Origin: VGWF01 sp964423465
GTDB lineage: Bacteria > Verrucomicrobiota > Kiritimatiellia > PWTM01
DNA length: 64,000 bases
Direction: 5' to 3'
NCBI GenBank assembly: GCA_964423465.1
Contig: CAYRFK010000001.1
Location: 14,703-78,702, forward strand
The notes below the pieces were generated by a model, which worked only from the letters and a program-made list of their open reading frames with translations, made no database searches and had not been told where the DNA came from. A program made the position numbers and the translations under genes. Shown piece by piece: positions 52,768 through 60,980 of this stretch (within the stretch, counting starts at the first letter, position 1; each line of letters begins with the position of its first letter).

Positions 52768-54855
52768 ATGCCAAGAACGGTTGAACTGTCGAACGTGCGG
52801 AACATCGGCATCATGGCCCACATCGATGCCGGCAAGACGACGTGCAGCGAGCGCATCCTGTATTATGCGGGACGGACGCACAAGATCGGCGAGGTGCACG
52901 ACGGCAGCGCCATCATGGACTGGATGCCGCAGGAGCAGGAGCGCGGCATCACCATCACGTCCGCCGCCACCACGCTCGAGTGGAAAGGCCACCAGATCAG
53001 CCTGATCGACACCCCGGGGCACGTGGACTTCACCATGGAGGTCGAGCGCTCGCTCCGCGTTCTCGATGGCGTCGTCGCACTCTTCTGCGCGGTCGGTGGC
53101 GTACAGCCGCAATCGGAGAAGGTCTGGCGGCAGAGCGAGAAGTACAACGTCCCGAAGGTTGCGTTCATCAACAAGATGGACCGTGTCGGGGCTGATTTCT
53201 TCCGCGTGGTCGGCGAGATTCAGGACGAACTCGGCGCCAACGCCGTTCCGGTCGTCGTGCCGATCGGCAAGGAAGACTCGTTCGCCGGCATCATCGACCT
53301 GATCACGATGAAGGCGGTCTACTACTCGGAGACCAACCAGGGCCGCGACGTCACCGAGACGGACATTCCCGCCGACAAACAGGAGAAGGCCCGCACGTGG
53401 CGCGCGAACCTTGTGGAGAAGTGCGCCGAGCAGGACGACGAACTGCTGGCCAAGTTCCTGGACACCGGCGACCTTTCCACGGATGAAATCCTGACGATCC
53501 TGCGACGTGCCACGATCGCCCGCCGCGTCGTGCCGGTCTACTGCGGTTCCGCATTCAAGAACAAGGGCGTCCAGCGCCTTCTCGATGGCATCGTGCGCTG
53601 CCTCCCGGCACCGAACGAGATCCCGCCGATCATCTGCGCGAACGAACCCGACGAGAACCGCCGGAACCCGACGGACGCCGACCACTTTTCCGGCCTCGCC
53701 TTCAAGATCATGGCCGACAAGCACATGGGCAAATTGACCTACATCCGGGTCTATTCGGGAAAGCTGAAGTCCGGCGAGACCGTGTTCAACAGCACGCGGA
53801 ACAAGGAGCAGCGGGTCGGCCGGCTCTTCCGGATGCATGCGAACCGGCAGGAATCCATCGACGAGGCCTATTGCGGTGATATCGTGGCGGTCGTGGGCCT
53901 CAACGACACGAAGACCGGCGACACGCTGTGCAATGAGGACCACCCGATCCACCTGATGGCGATCGAGTTTCCTGCGCCGGTTATCGCGATCAGCATCGTT
54001 CCCTCGAGCCAGGCGGACAACGAGCGCCTTGGCGAAGCGCTGCGCCGTCTGGCGGATGAGGATCCGACGTTCACCGTCGCCTTCGATTCCGAGACCCACG
54101 AGACCATCATCTCGGGTATGGGCGAGCTGCACTTGGAGATCATCGTTGACCGCCTCAAGCGCGAGTTCAACGTTGGGGCCAAGGTCGGTCCTCCCGAGGT
54201 GGCCTACCGCGAGACGGGCACCGAGCCTTCCGAGGGCGTGTACAAGCACATCAAGCAGAGCGGCGGCCGCGGCCAGTACGCGCACGTCGTCATGCGTCTC
54301 GATCCCGCCGCCAAGGGCGAGGGTTTCGAGTTCGTCAACGAGGTCGTTGGCGGCCGCATCCCGGCGGAGTTCATTCCGGCGATCGAGAAGGGTGTGATTC
54401 GCGCCATGAGTGCGGGCCCCTACGCCGGGTATCCCGTCGTCGACATGCGCGTCACGCTGGTCGACGGGTCCTACCACGAGGTGGATTCGAACGACTTTGC
54501 GTTCCAAGAGGCCGGTCGCGCCGGATTCGTCGAGCTCTTCCACAAGACCAGCCCGGAACTCCTGGAGCCGGTCATGTCGCTGGAGGTCGAGACGCCCGAG
54601 GACTTCATGGGCTCCGTCACGGGTTCGATCTGCTCGCGGCGCGGCCGCATCGAGTCCATGGATTCGCAGGGCACCATCAAGATCATTCGGGGCATGGTTC
54701 CGCTGTCGGAGATGTTTGGGTACTCGAGCGCGTTGCGCACGGTGACCCAGGGCCGTGCGGCGTTCACCATGCACTTCGAGCACTACGAAGCCGTGCCGTT
54801 CGCCATCGCCGAGCAGGTGATCAAGAAGTCGCGGGAGAAGAAGCGGATCCACTAG
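52768..54855 (+). CDS. fusA: Elongation factor G
   Basis: The translocation GTPase of translation. 695 residues of the standard five-domain form: G1 AHIDAGKTTCSERILYY, switch I with ERGITITSAAT, G3 DTPGHVDFTMEVERSLRVLD, G4 NKMDR, then domains II-V with SGMGELHLEIIVDRLKREF and the domain IV stretch GGRGQYAHV. It is not in a ribosomal-protein cluster: rimO lies upstream with a 101-bp gap and a hypothetical gene downstream. It may therefore be the main or a second EF-G; the sequence looks fully canonical. Confidence 0.96.
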   Translation: MPRTVELSNVRNIGIMAHIDAGKTTCSERILYYAGRTHKIGEVHDGSAIMDWMPQEQERGITITSAATTLEWKGHQISLIDTPGHVDFTMEVERSLRVLDGVVALFCAVGGVQPQSEKVWRQSEKYNVPKVAFINKMDRVGADFFRVVGEIQDELGANAVPVVVPIGKEDSFAGIIDLITMKAVYYSETNQGRDVTETDIPADKQEKARTWRANLVEKCAEQDDELLAKFLDTGDLSTDEILTILRRATIARRVVPVYCGSAFKNKGVQRLLDGIVRCLPAPNEIPPIICANEPDENRRNPTDADHFSGLAFKIMADKHMGKLTYIRVYSGKLKSGETVFNSTRNKEQRVGRLFRMHANRQESIDEAYCGDIVAVVGLNDTKTGDTLCNEDHPIHLMAIEFPAPVIAISIVPSSQADNERLGEALRRLADEDPTFTVAFDSETHETIISGMGELHLEIIVDRLKREFNVGAKVGPPEVAYRETGTEPSEGVYKHIKQSGGRGQYAHVVMRLDPAAKGEGFEFVNEVVGGRIPAEFIPAIEKGVIRAMSAGPYAGYPVVDMRVTLVDGSYHEVDSNDFAFQEAGRAGFVELFHKTSPELLEPVMSLEVETPEDFMGSVTGSICSRRGRIESMDSQGTIKIIRGMVPLSEMFGYSSALRTVTQGRAAFTMHFEHYEAVPFAIAEQVIKKSREKKRIH

Positions 54856-54921
54856 CCGTCCCATCGTCCGCGAATTTGGGCTTGTGAACCGCCCGCTGCG
54901 GGGGTATCACGTCGCCGGGAC

Positions 54922-55599
54922 ATGAACGCACCCATGCATGCAAGCGCGGAGCGAAGGAAGCTGTTCATTCCGGTCCTGTCCGCGGAGCCGGAGATCGCCG
55001 AGCATTTTGTGCGGGCGATCCTGGACGATCCGGAGACCACGGCCGGCGCGGTTGATCTCAGCCATTACCATGCGTTTCTCGAGGCGATCCCCCCGGCCGA
55101 GGCCGCACAGGCGGGCGCCAGGGTCAAGCTTCAGCAGGCGGATGCCTTGGTCTGGCTGGTCCATTTTCTGGATGCGCGGTCGATCGAGGACGCCGGGAAT
55201 CTGATGCAGCGTGTGCTGGCCGACCGGGCGGTGCCGATGGGCGTGTTCATCTACCGGCCGGAGGCGGAGCGCCAGTTCAAGATCTCCTGTAGCGAATGCG
55301 GCCAGAAGCTCTGGGTGATGGAGCATGAAATCGGCATGCGCGGCCGCTGCGTCAATTGCCGCCGTCCGATGGTGATCCCCACGCCGTCCGAATACCTGCG
55401 ACGCACGTTTCAGCTTCCGGATTCCGTTCCGGTGCTGAACGTCGTCCGTAGCGACGCATCCCTTTGCCGCGGGGCACTGGAGAATCTGTTGGCCCGCACC
55501 GGACCGGGGCTTCACGCCGGGCACGGGATGCTGCCGGAGGACTTCCTCAAGCAAGCCACGGTTCCGATCCAGATCGATGTCAGCATGATCGGATCGTAG
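54922..55599 (+). CDS. Hypothetical protein with C4 zinc ribbon
   Basis: 225 soluble residues of unknown function. The N-terminal half is mostly helical (AEPEIAEHFVRAILDDPETT). The centre has a zinc ribbon with two CxxC pairs, ISCSECGQKLWVMEHEIG and RGRCVNCRRPMVIPTP, of the type that binds nucleic acid or protein; the final third is unassigned. Reading starts at the ATG at 54922, 66 bp after fusA; TTGTGA-N17-TATCAC may be its promoter. It converges with the pseudokinase gene with only 28 bp between stops. Confidence 0.7.
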   Translation: MNAPMHASAERRKLFIPVLSAEPEIAEHFVRAILDDPETTAGAVDLSHYHAFLEAIPPAEAAQAGARVKLQQADALVWLVHFLDARSIEDAGNLMQRVLADRAVPMGVFIYRPEAERQFKISCSECGQKLWVMEHEIGMRGRCVNCRRPMVIPTPSEYLRRTFQLPDSVPVLNVVRSDASLCRGALENLLARTGPGLHAGHGMLPEDFLKQATVPIQIDVSMIGS

Positions 55600-55627
55600 G
55601 GAACACCCCGCCTCGGATCGCACCGGC

Positions 55628-58000
55628 TCAGGGTGCGACCGCCATCCGCATCAGCATGAGATCGACGACGGGCTGGGCGATCTGGAGGCTGTAACGTCCC
55701 AGAGAACGACCCGACTCGGGTGCGCCGGGATCCATGACCTCCGTGTCGATCTTCACCATCCCGTTCGCACTGCGCACACGGTGGGCGATGCGATGGCCGG
55801 GCCGCTCGCGGATCCGGCCGCCGATCGGATCGTAGATGCTCCACTTTGGCGCGAAGAGTTCCTCGGGGAGCGTCAACGTCGCGGACGGCGTCTCGTCCAT
55901 CCACTGCACCCCGACCGCGTGGCCCAGCGTGTCCACCAGCAGCCGTCCACCCTTGAATGGCGGGTTCGCACTGCCCGATTCGAAGGTGAAGAACCTCAGG
56001 CTGCGCTCGGGGAACCCGGGGAAGGTCAGATCGTCCCCCGTGCCGCCCATCGGGGCGATCCCGAGACGACGCGTCACGCCGTCCATCTTCTCCAAGTACG
56101 GAATACCCGGATGGATCATCAGCCCCGGCTTCGGCTCGGTGTCGATCGCCGGCTTTCCATGGGACTGGAGCAGATCGCGCAATTCGCGGACGAGACTGGC
56201 TCCGACACGGATCGGCGAATTCCACGCCGGGGCCAGCTTGAGGCTTTCCGTGATCGCGGCCGGTGGCCGGGAGACATCCGGAAGCGCCGGCCGGGGAATG
56301 GACCCGATCTGGACCGAAGAAGGCGGCGCCGGAAGGACCGGCGGTGGCAGGCGTCCTCCCGTCCGTCCATCGGTGATCTTGCCCGACGCCAGCAGGCTCT
56401 GGCGTGCAAAGCGCGCCAGCCCGTAGCACTGCTCCACAAACTTCCGCACGCGACGGTCGCCCGGGAACTGCGGCTCGCACTGTTCAAAGAGCCGCGCCGC
56501 CTCCTCGCTCATGGCCGCAACACGCTCGAGTTGCGATGCATCGTGGGTCTGCTCGAAGGTCTTGAACATGCCGAGCGCCATGTTGAAGAGCCCGGCCGCC
56601 TGCTTGAATTTCGGATACTCCTGAAGAGGATCCCGCTCCGCGGGCGCCGCAGGGGAGCCTGGAGCCGTCTCGGGAGGCCGGTCGATCGCGATCTCGGCCA
56701 GCGAGGGCGGCGCGGGCCGCGGGCCCAACGGCGGGGCGGGCGGACGGCCCTGAAAATCCGTAACCGACGGGGCGCCGGCGGGAGGCTGGGGCTGCCCGGC
56801 CGCCTCGCGCGCGGCCCATTCCCGGGTGCGGGCGATCTCTTCGGCCGTTCGGGGCCGATCCACGGTGCTCGGATTCCTCCGCATGTACTCGCGAACACCG
56901 AGAAATCCGCCGATCACGAGAACCAGCCCGATGACCGCCAGGCGGCCACCGGATCCGGAACCGGTGGAGAGCGACGGCGGCGGGACGGCGCCCGCGGCAG
57001 GGGCCGCCACGACAACCTTCGGCTGTCGAGTGCCTGCGGCACGCCCCTTTCGACCCGCAGGGCCGCCGGGCCGCTGCAGCGCGGCCGACAGTCCGGGATC
57101 GCGCTTGGCACCGCGACGGATGACGCTCGCCCCGGCCTCCGGCCGCTGCCCGGCAGGATCACCGCCGTTGCGCACCGCGGCGAGATCGGCCCGAACCGCC
57201 GCCCAGTCGGCATGGCGCCGCGCAGGATCGCGCGACATCATCTTCTCTATCAGCCAGCCCGCCCCGCGCGATAGATCCTTGTTCAGTTCACACGGATCGT
57301 CGAGAAAGCCCATCAGATGCTTGTCCAGCGCCTCGGCCGGCGGCCGGTCGCCGAACGGCGCCGTGCCCGTCATCATGTGATACAGGAGCGCACCGAGCGA
57401 ATAGACGTCCGCCTTGAAATCGACCACGGCAGCGCCACGCACGAGTTCGGGGGCACTGTAGAACGGCACCGCCCGAAGCAGCCGAAGAAAATCGGCCACC
57501 TGTCCGGCGGCGCGGAGCGGACCGATGCCGGTCTGACCGAGATCCAGAAGCGTGACACGCCCCTCGGGCCACAGGTGAAGGCTCTCGGGCGTCAGATGCC
57601 CATGCCACAGTCCGCCGGAATTCCATGCGGCGTCGAGCGCAGCCGCCGCCTCCCCGATGATGCGAAGGGACTCGGCCTGCGTGAGCCGCCCCTCCCGGCG
57701 AAGCCGCGTACCCAGCGTGATACCATCCGGCCACTCAACCACGCCAAACGCGCGGTGGTCGTCCACCCCCACTTCAATCCCCGGGGCCAGTCCGGCATGG
57801 CGGACGCGCAAAGCCCTGGCCGCTTCGTCGAGATAGCGCGGCTGGACGCTCAACTCGTTCAGGGACTGAAAGGTGACGATGCGGACGCGGGCCAGACCCG
57901 GGGGCGACTTTCGAAGTGCCAGCCAGGTCTCCCCCAAGTGGTCCGTGCCCACCTTGTCCCGCAACTCGTAATCTTGAAGACCGCCGCTCATTCGTTCCAT
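55628..58000 (-). CDS. Membrane-anchored pseudokinase of the Ser/Thr kinase fold
   Basis: 790 residues with the layout of the kinase at 5007: kinase-like domain (about 10-270), Pro-rich linker, one transmembrane helix (about 352-372, LAVIGLVLVIGGFLGV) and a large extracytoplasmic part (about 375-790). Catalytic residues are lost. The ATP lysine position reads ARVRIVTF, the catalytic loop is HGHLTPESL instead of HRDLKPxN, and the glycine loop VGTDHLGETW is altered; a DLG remains in place of DFG. Substructure such as YSLGALLYHMMTGTAPF is well kept, so the fold should be intact. It probably acts as a scaffold or sensor. MERMSGG at 58000 is used; 57991 is an alternative. Confidence 0.87.
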   Translation of the reverse strand: MERMSGGLQDYELRDKVGTDHLGETWLALRKSPPGLARVRIVTFQSLNELSVQPRYLDEAARALRVRHAGLAPGIEVGVDDHRAFGVVEWPDGITLGTRLRREGRLTQAESLRIIGEAAAALDAAWNSGGLWHGHLTPESLHLWPEGRVTLLDLGQTGIGPLRAAGQVADFLRLLRAVPFYSAPELVRGAAVVDFKADVYSLGALLYHMMTGTAPFGDRPPAEALDKHLMGFLDDPCELNKDLSRGAGWLIEKMMSRDPARRHADWAAVRADLAAVRNGGDPAGQRPEAGASVIRRGAKRDPGLSAALQRPGGPAGRKGRAAGTRQPKVVVAAPAAGAVPPPSLSTGSGSGGRLAVIGLVLVIGGFLGVREYMRRNPSTVDRPRTAEEIARTREWAAREAAGQPQPPAGAPSVTDFQGRPPAPPLGPRPAPPSLAEIAIDRPPETAPGSPAAPAERDPLQEYPKFKQAAGLFNMALGMFKTFEQTHDASQLERVAAMSEEAARLFEQCEPQFPGDRRVRKFVEQCYGLARFARQSLLASGKITDGRTGGRLPPPVLPAPPSSVQIGSIPRPALPDVSRPPAAITESLKLAPAWNSPIRVGASLVRELRDLLQSHGKPAIDTEPKPGLMIHPGIPYLEKMDGVTRRLGIAPMGGTGDDLTFPGFPERSLRFFTFESGSANPPFKGGRLLVDTLGHAVGVQWMDETPSATLTLPEELFAPKWSIYDPIGGRIRERPGHRIAHRVRSANGMVKIDTEVMDPGAPESGRSLGRYSLQIAQPVVDLMLMRMAVAP

Positions 58001-58273
58001 TCCGTGAAAGAATTACCGTCCCGAGCCGCCGCCATGTTGCTACGGCACGAGCCAGCAAAGCCTGCATCCTACGGGCAGCCGCTACGCCTGTCCAGCGCCA
58101 CCCGGCACTTGGAACCATGAAGCAGGCTCCGTGCCATCGGAGCTCGAACGAGGAGTGGCCGGCCAGGCATGGAACGACCGGCGCAGATCGGCGGTCACAG
58201 ATTAGACTCGCACCGCGCGACGGCACCGGTACTCTTTCCGTGGCCCGCTTGGAGGCGGGAGGGAGAACCGTCC

Positions 58274-59416
58274 ATGCCCGCGAAGAAAAAGCAGACCGAT
58301 CCGACCGGCGCCGGGGGGACGAGCCGCGCAACGGCCGCGCGACGGATCGTCGACGTGGCCCGCGAGGTCCGCGACGACATCGTCCGCAAGGGCCGCAAGC
58401 CGTCCATGCGCTTTCCGGTCCGCTCTCTGGCCAACGTCCGCTACGACGTAAAGAAGGGCCACTTCGAGATCCTCGGTCGCCACGCGACACGCACCCTTTC
58501 TTACAACACCGTCAAGACCTTCGCCCAATCGATGCGGCTTCTGGCGACGACGAAGAACGACCTTCTCGACCGCGACGACATCGCCGGCAAGCGCGAAGTC
58601 TACTACAACAGCAAGAGCTGGGGCGAGTGCCGGTTCGACGAGCAACCGGAGAGCGACACGCTGCTCGACGACATCGAGGCCATGCTCGGCATCAATCGCG
58701 AGGTCCTCGGCTACATCCCCGAGGAGCGCGGCGGCGACGTGTGCGGCCCGCTGACCGTCATCGACCGCGACCCGGGCAGCGGCGAGCCGATCCGGATCGA
58801 CTGCGCCCGCCTCGGCACCGGCGCGTGGAGCATTCCGTCGCGCGTCGAGCACCTCGCCTTCGAGTCGCGCGCGAAGTTCGTCCTCGTTGTCGAAACTTCC
58901 TCGCTCTTCCAGCGTCTCGTCCACCACCGCTGGTACGAGAAGGCCAAGTGCGTGCTGATCTCGATGAGCGGCGTGCCGACCCGCGCCTGCCGCCGGTTCG
59001 TTCGCCGCCTCTGCGACGACGCCAAGCTGCCCGTGCTCGCCTTCACCGACGGCGACCCCTACGGCTACTGCAACATCTACCGCACGCTCAAGGTCGGCTC
59101 CGGCCAGGCCGCGCACATCAACCGCCTCTTCTGCGTGCCCCAGGCCCATTACCTCGGCGTGACGCCGCAGGACATCATCGATTACGACCTCGAAGACGCC
59201 ACCCACCCCCTCGAGGAGGCGGACATCAAGCGCGCGAAGGACGCCCTGAAGAACGACCCGTTCGTGAAGCACCATCGCGAATGGCAGGACACCCTCAACC
59301 AGATGCTCACGATGGGCGTCCGTATCGAGCAGCAGGCCTTCGCCAAGCACGGCCTCAACCACGTCATGGACGTCTACCTGCCGGACAAACTCAAGAAGGC
59401 GAAGTTCCTCCCCTGA
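58274..59416 (+). CDS. DNA topoisomerase VI subunit A (Spo11-like)
   Basis: The cleaving subunit of a type IIB topoisomerase. 380 residues: an N-terminal Lys/Gly-rich tail, a winged-helix domain with the active tyrosine in EVYYNSKSWGE (Y110 or Y111), and a Toprim domain with VVETSSLFQRL (E207) and FTDGDPYGYCNIY (D259, D261), the metal site. It differs from archaeal subunits by a longer insert between them (about 125-185). GGAGGGAGA lies before the ATG at 58274. Subunit B (GHKL ATPase), needed for activity in archaea, is not adjacent: upstream is the divergent pseudokinase and downstream a convergent oxidoreductase-like gene. Confidence 0.93.
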   Translation: MPAKKKQTDPTGAGGTSRATAARRIVDVAREVRDDIVRKGRKPSMRFPVRSLANVRYDVKKGHFEILGRHATRTLSYNTVKTFAQSMRLLATTKNDLLDRDDIAGKREVYYNSKSWGECRFDEQPESDTLLDDIEAMLGINREVLGYIPEERGGDVCGPLTVIDRDPGSGEPIRIDCARLGTGAWSIPSRVEHLAFESRAKFVLVVETSSLFQRLVHHRWYEKAKCVLISMSGVPTRACRRFVRRLCDDAKLPVLAFTDGDPYGYCNIYRTLKVGSGQAAHINRLFCVPQAHYLGVTPQDIIDYDLEDATHPLEEADIKRAKDALKNDPFVKHHREWQDTLNQMLTMGVRIEQQAFAKHGLNHVMDVYLPDKLKKAKFLP

Positions 59417-59476
59417 TACAACGGGGATTTGCCACGCTCGTCGCGACGAAGGCTTGGCGAAGGCGGGCGGCGCCGG

Positions 59477-60466
59477 CTAAGCCATCCACGGACGCGGGCG
59501 GGACTGGGCCGTCTTGATCGCGTCGCGGGCGACGGCGACATCCTCGGCAATCTGGAAGTCGAACATCCCGACCACGCAGAAGTCGGCGCCGTTATCGAAG
59601 GCGTGCTTGAATCCGACCTTGGGCGTCAAGGCACCTGCGGCGAGGACCTTGTAGGCCAGCCATGGTTTCCTGACGTCCTTCATGAAGGCCACGGTCTCGT
59701 CGCAGTCCTTGCACCAGTAGTTGTCGCCGCCCTGGCCGTAGTTGTCGATGATGTCCTTGGTCTGGTCCGGTCGGCGGGCCGAGGCATACCCGTTCCCATG
59801 CAGGGTCTTCATGTAAAAGTCCGGCGCCACGCCGGCCTTCTCGCACAGCATCGGCGTCCGGAGTTCATGGCCCGCGACGCCGCAGGGCACCTCGTGCGAT
59901 TGCACCTTCACAACGAAATCGCGGATCTGCGCCAGCCCCGCATCCCCCTCGCGCGACCACCGGTCGCCGAGGTTGCCGACAAGAAGGATCGCCGTGGCGC
60001 CCGCATCGACGGCCTCCTGGATGCACTTGTCCATGCCCTCCGGCTTGCCGTCCAACTGGGCGATGAACTGGATCTTGCCGCCCTGCGCGGCGTACTTCTT
60101 GTAGATCTCCAGAGCCCGGCGGTCCGACGGATTAAAAATCATCGTGTTGACACCCTGCTGCTCGCAGAGCGCCCAAGTCTCCATGATCTTCGCCTCGGTG
60201 AAGTACGCCTTGAGGAGCTTAGAGACATAAACCAAGTCGCGGCTGTGCGCGTAGCCGCTGATCAGGTTCCCGCCGCAGATGATGCGGCTGACCGACGCGC
60301 CGCCGAGCTTGCCGCAGGGCATGCTTCCGGCGGGCGCGGGCGGGGTCGCGGCCGGAGCCGCCTGGGCCATCAGGTTGCGCTCCTCGTGGCTGACCACGAG
60401 CGGGCTGGCGAGGGTGGCGGCCATTGAGGCCTTGAGGAATGTGCGCCGGCTGCGGTTCGTCGTCAT
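59477..60466 (-). CDS. Tat-exported TIM-barrel-like protein (aldo/keto-reductase-like), unknown
   Basis: 329 residues. A twin-arginine signal (NRSRRTFLKASMAATLASPLV) marks Tat export with a folded cofactor or metal possible. The mature part reads like a (beta/alpha)8 barrel: VSRIICGGNLISGYAHSRDL, WALCEQQGVNTMIFNPSDRR, VDAGATAILLVGNLGDRW, then a Cys-rich loop NYWCKDCDETVAFMKDV and a final FDNGADFCVVGMFDFQIAED. This type is common in PVC bacteria, usually annotated only as hypothetical or aldo/keto-reductase-like. The ATG follows GGAG. It is divergent from the zinc-knuckle gene, 175 bp away. Confidence 0.78.
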   Translation of the reverse strand: MTTNRSRRTFLKASMAATLASPLVVSHEERNLMAQAAPAATPPAPAGSMPCGKLGGASVSRIICGGNLISGYAHSRDLVYVSKLLKAYFTEAKIMETWALCEQQGVNTMIFNPSDRRALEIYKKYAAQGGKIQFIAQLDGKPEGMDKCIQEAVDAGATAILLVGNLGDRWSREGDAGLAQIRDFVVKVQSHEVPCGVAGHELRTPMLCEKAGVAPDFYMKTLHGNGYASARRPDQTKDIIDNYGQGGDNYWCKDCDETVAFMKDVRKPWLAYKVLAAGALTPKVGFKHAFDNGADFCVVGMFDFQIAEDVAVARDAIKTAQSRPRPWMA

Positions 60467-60641
60467 ACTGGAGCTCCATGGTTGGACGCACCCTTATCCC
60501 CCGCTTCCACCGCCTTGCCAAGAACGTTCTTCGAGGCCGGGCGCCGTTTTTTGACGGATCCATAACCCTGTGCTAGCCTGCCGTGCGTGGGGTTTCGAGA
60601 ACGTGGAACAAGGCTCGGTTCGTTCGCAGGAGGATGCTGCT

Positions 60642-60938
60642 GTGAGCAGGGATGAAGACGATCCGATGATGCATCTGGGCGAAGGCTGCATGGTGCATGG
60701 GGACGACCACATGACCGAGTGCACGGTCTGCGGCGGCGAGTTCTGTCTCCGCTGCCACCCGGGCAACCACATCTGCCCGGACTGCGCCGACACGCAGTGC
60801 ATCGAGGACGACACCCGCGTCAAGCCGGCGGAAGGCGATCCGGACGACGAGGATGTCGACCAACTCCTGAAGGAGGCCGACGAACTCGGCCTGGATCCGG
60901 AGAAGGAAGAGACGAAGGTTGAGGAAGAGCGGGACTGA
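60642..60938 (+). CDS. Small acidic protein with zinc knuckles
   Basis: 98 residues starting at GTG 60642, chosen because AGGAGG lies 8 bp upstream; longer versions have no such site. The centre has six cysteines and histidines in TECTVCGGEFCLRCHPGNHI and CPDCADTQC, a pattern of B-box or double zinc-ribbon type. The C-terminal third is very acidic (GDPDDEDVDQLLKEADELG and EKEETKVEEERD). No family was recognised. It lies 42 bp before mutS on the same strand and is probably cotranscribed with it; whether it works in repair is unknown. Confidence 0.72.
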   Translation: MSRDEDDPMMHLGEGCMVHGDDHMTECTVCGGEFCLRCHPGNHICPDCADTQCIEDDTRVKPAEGDPDDEDVDQLLKEADELGLDPEKEETKVEEERD

Positions 60939-60980
60939 TCGGGCGCCGGCCCGCCGGCTTCCCTCCGGTCCGGCCGCATC

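Noticed and set aside
59438..59449. Perfect 12-bp palindrome TCGTCGCGACGA between topo VI A and the Tat protein
   Set aside because: Real, but a 12-bp palindrome of this composition is weak evidence in such GC-rich DNA. No second copy was noticed in the window.
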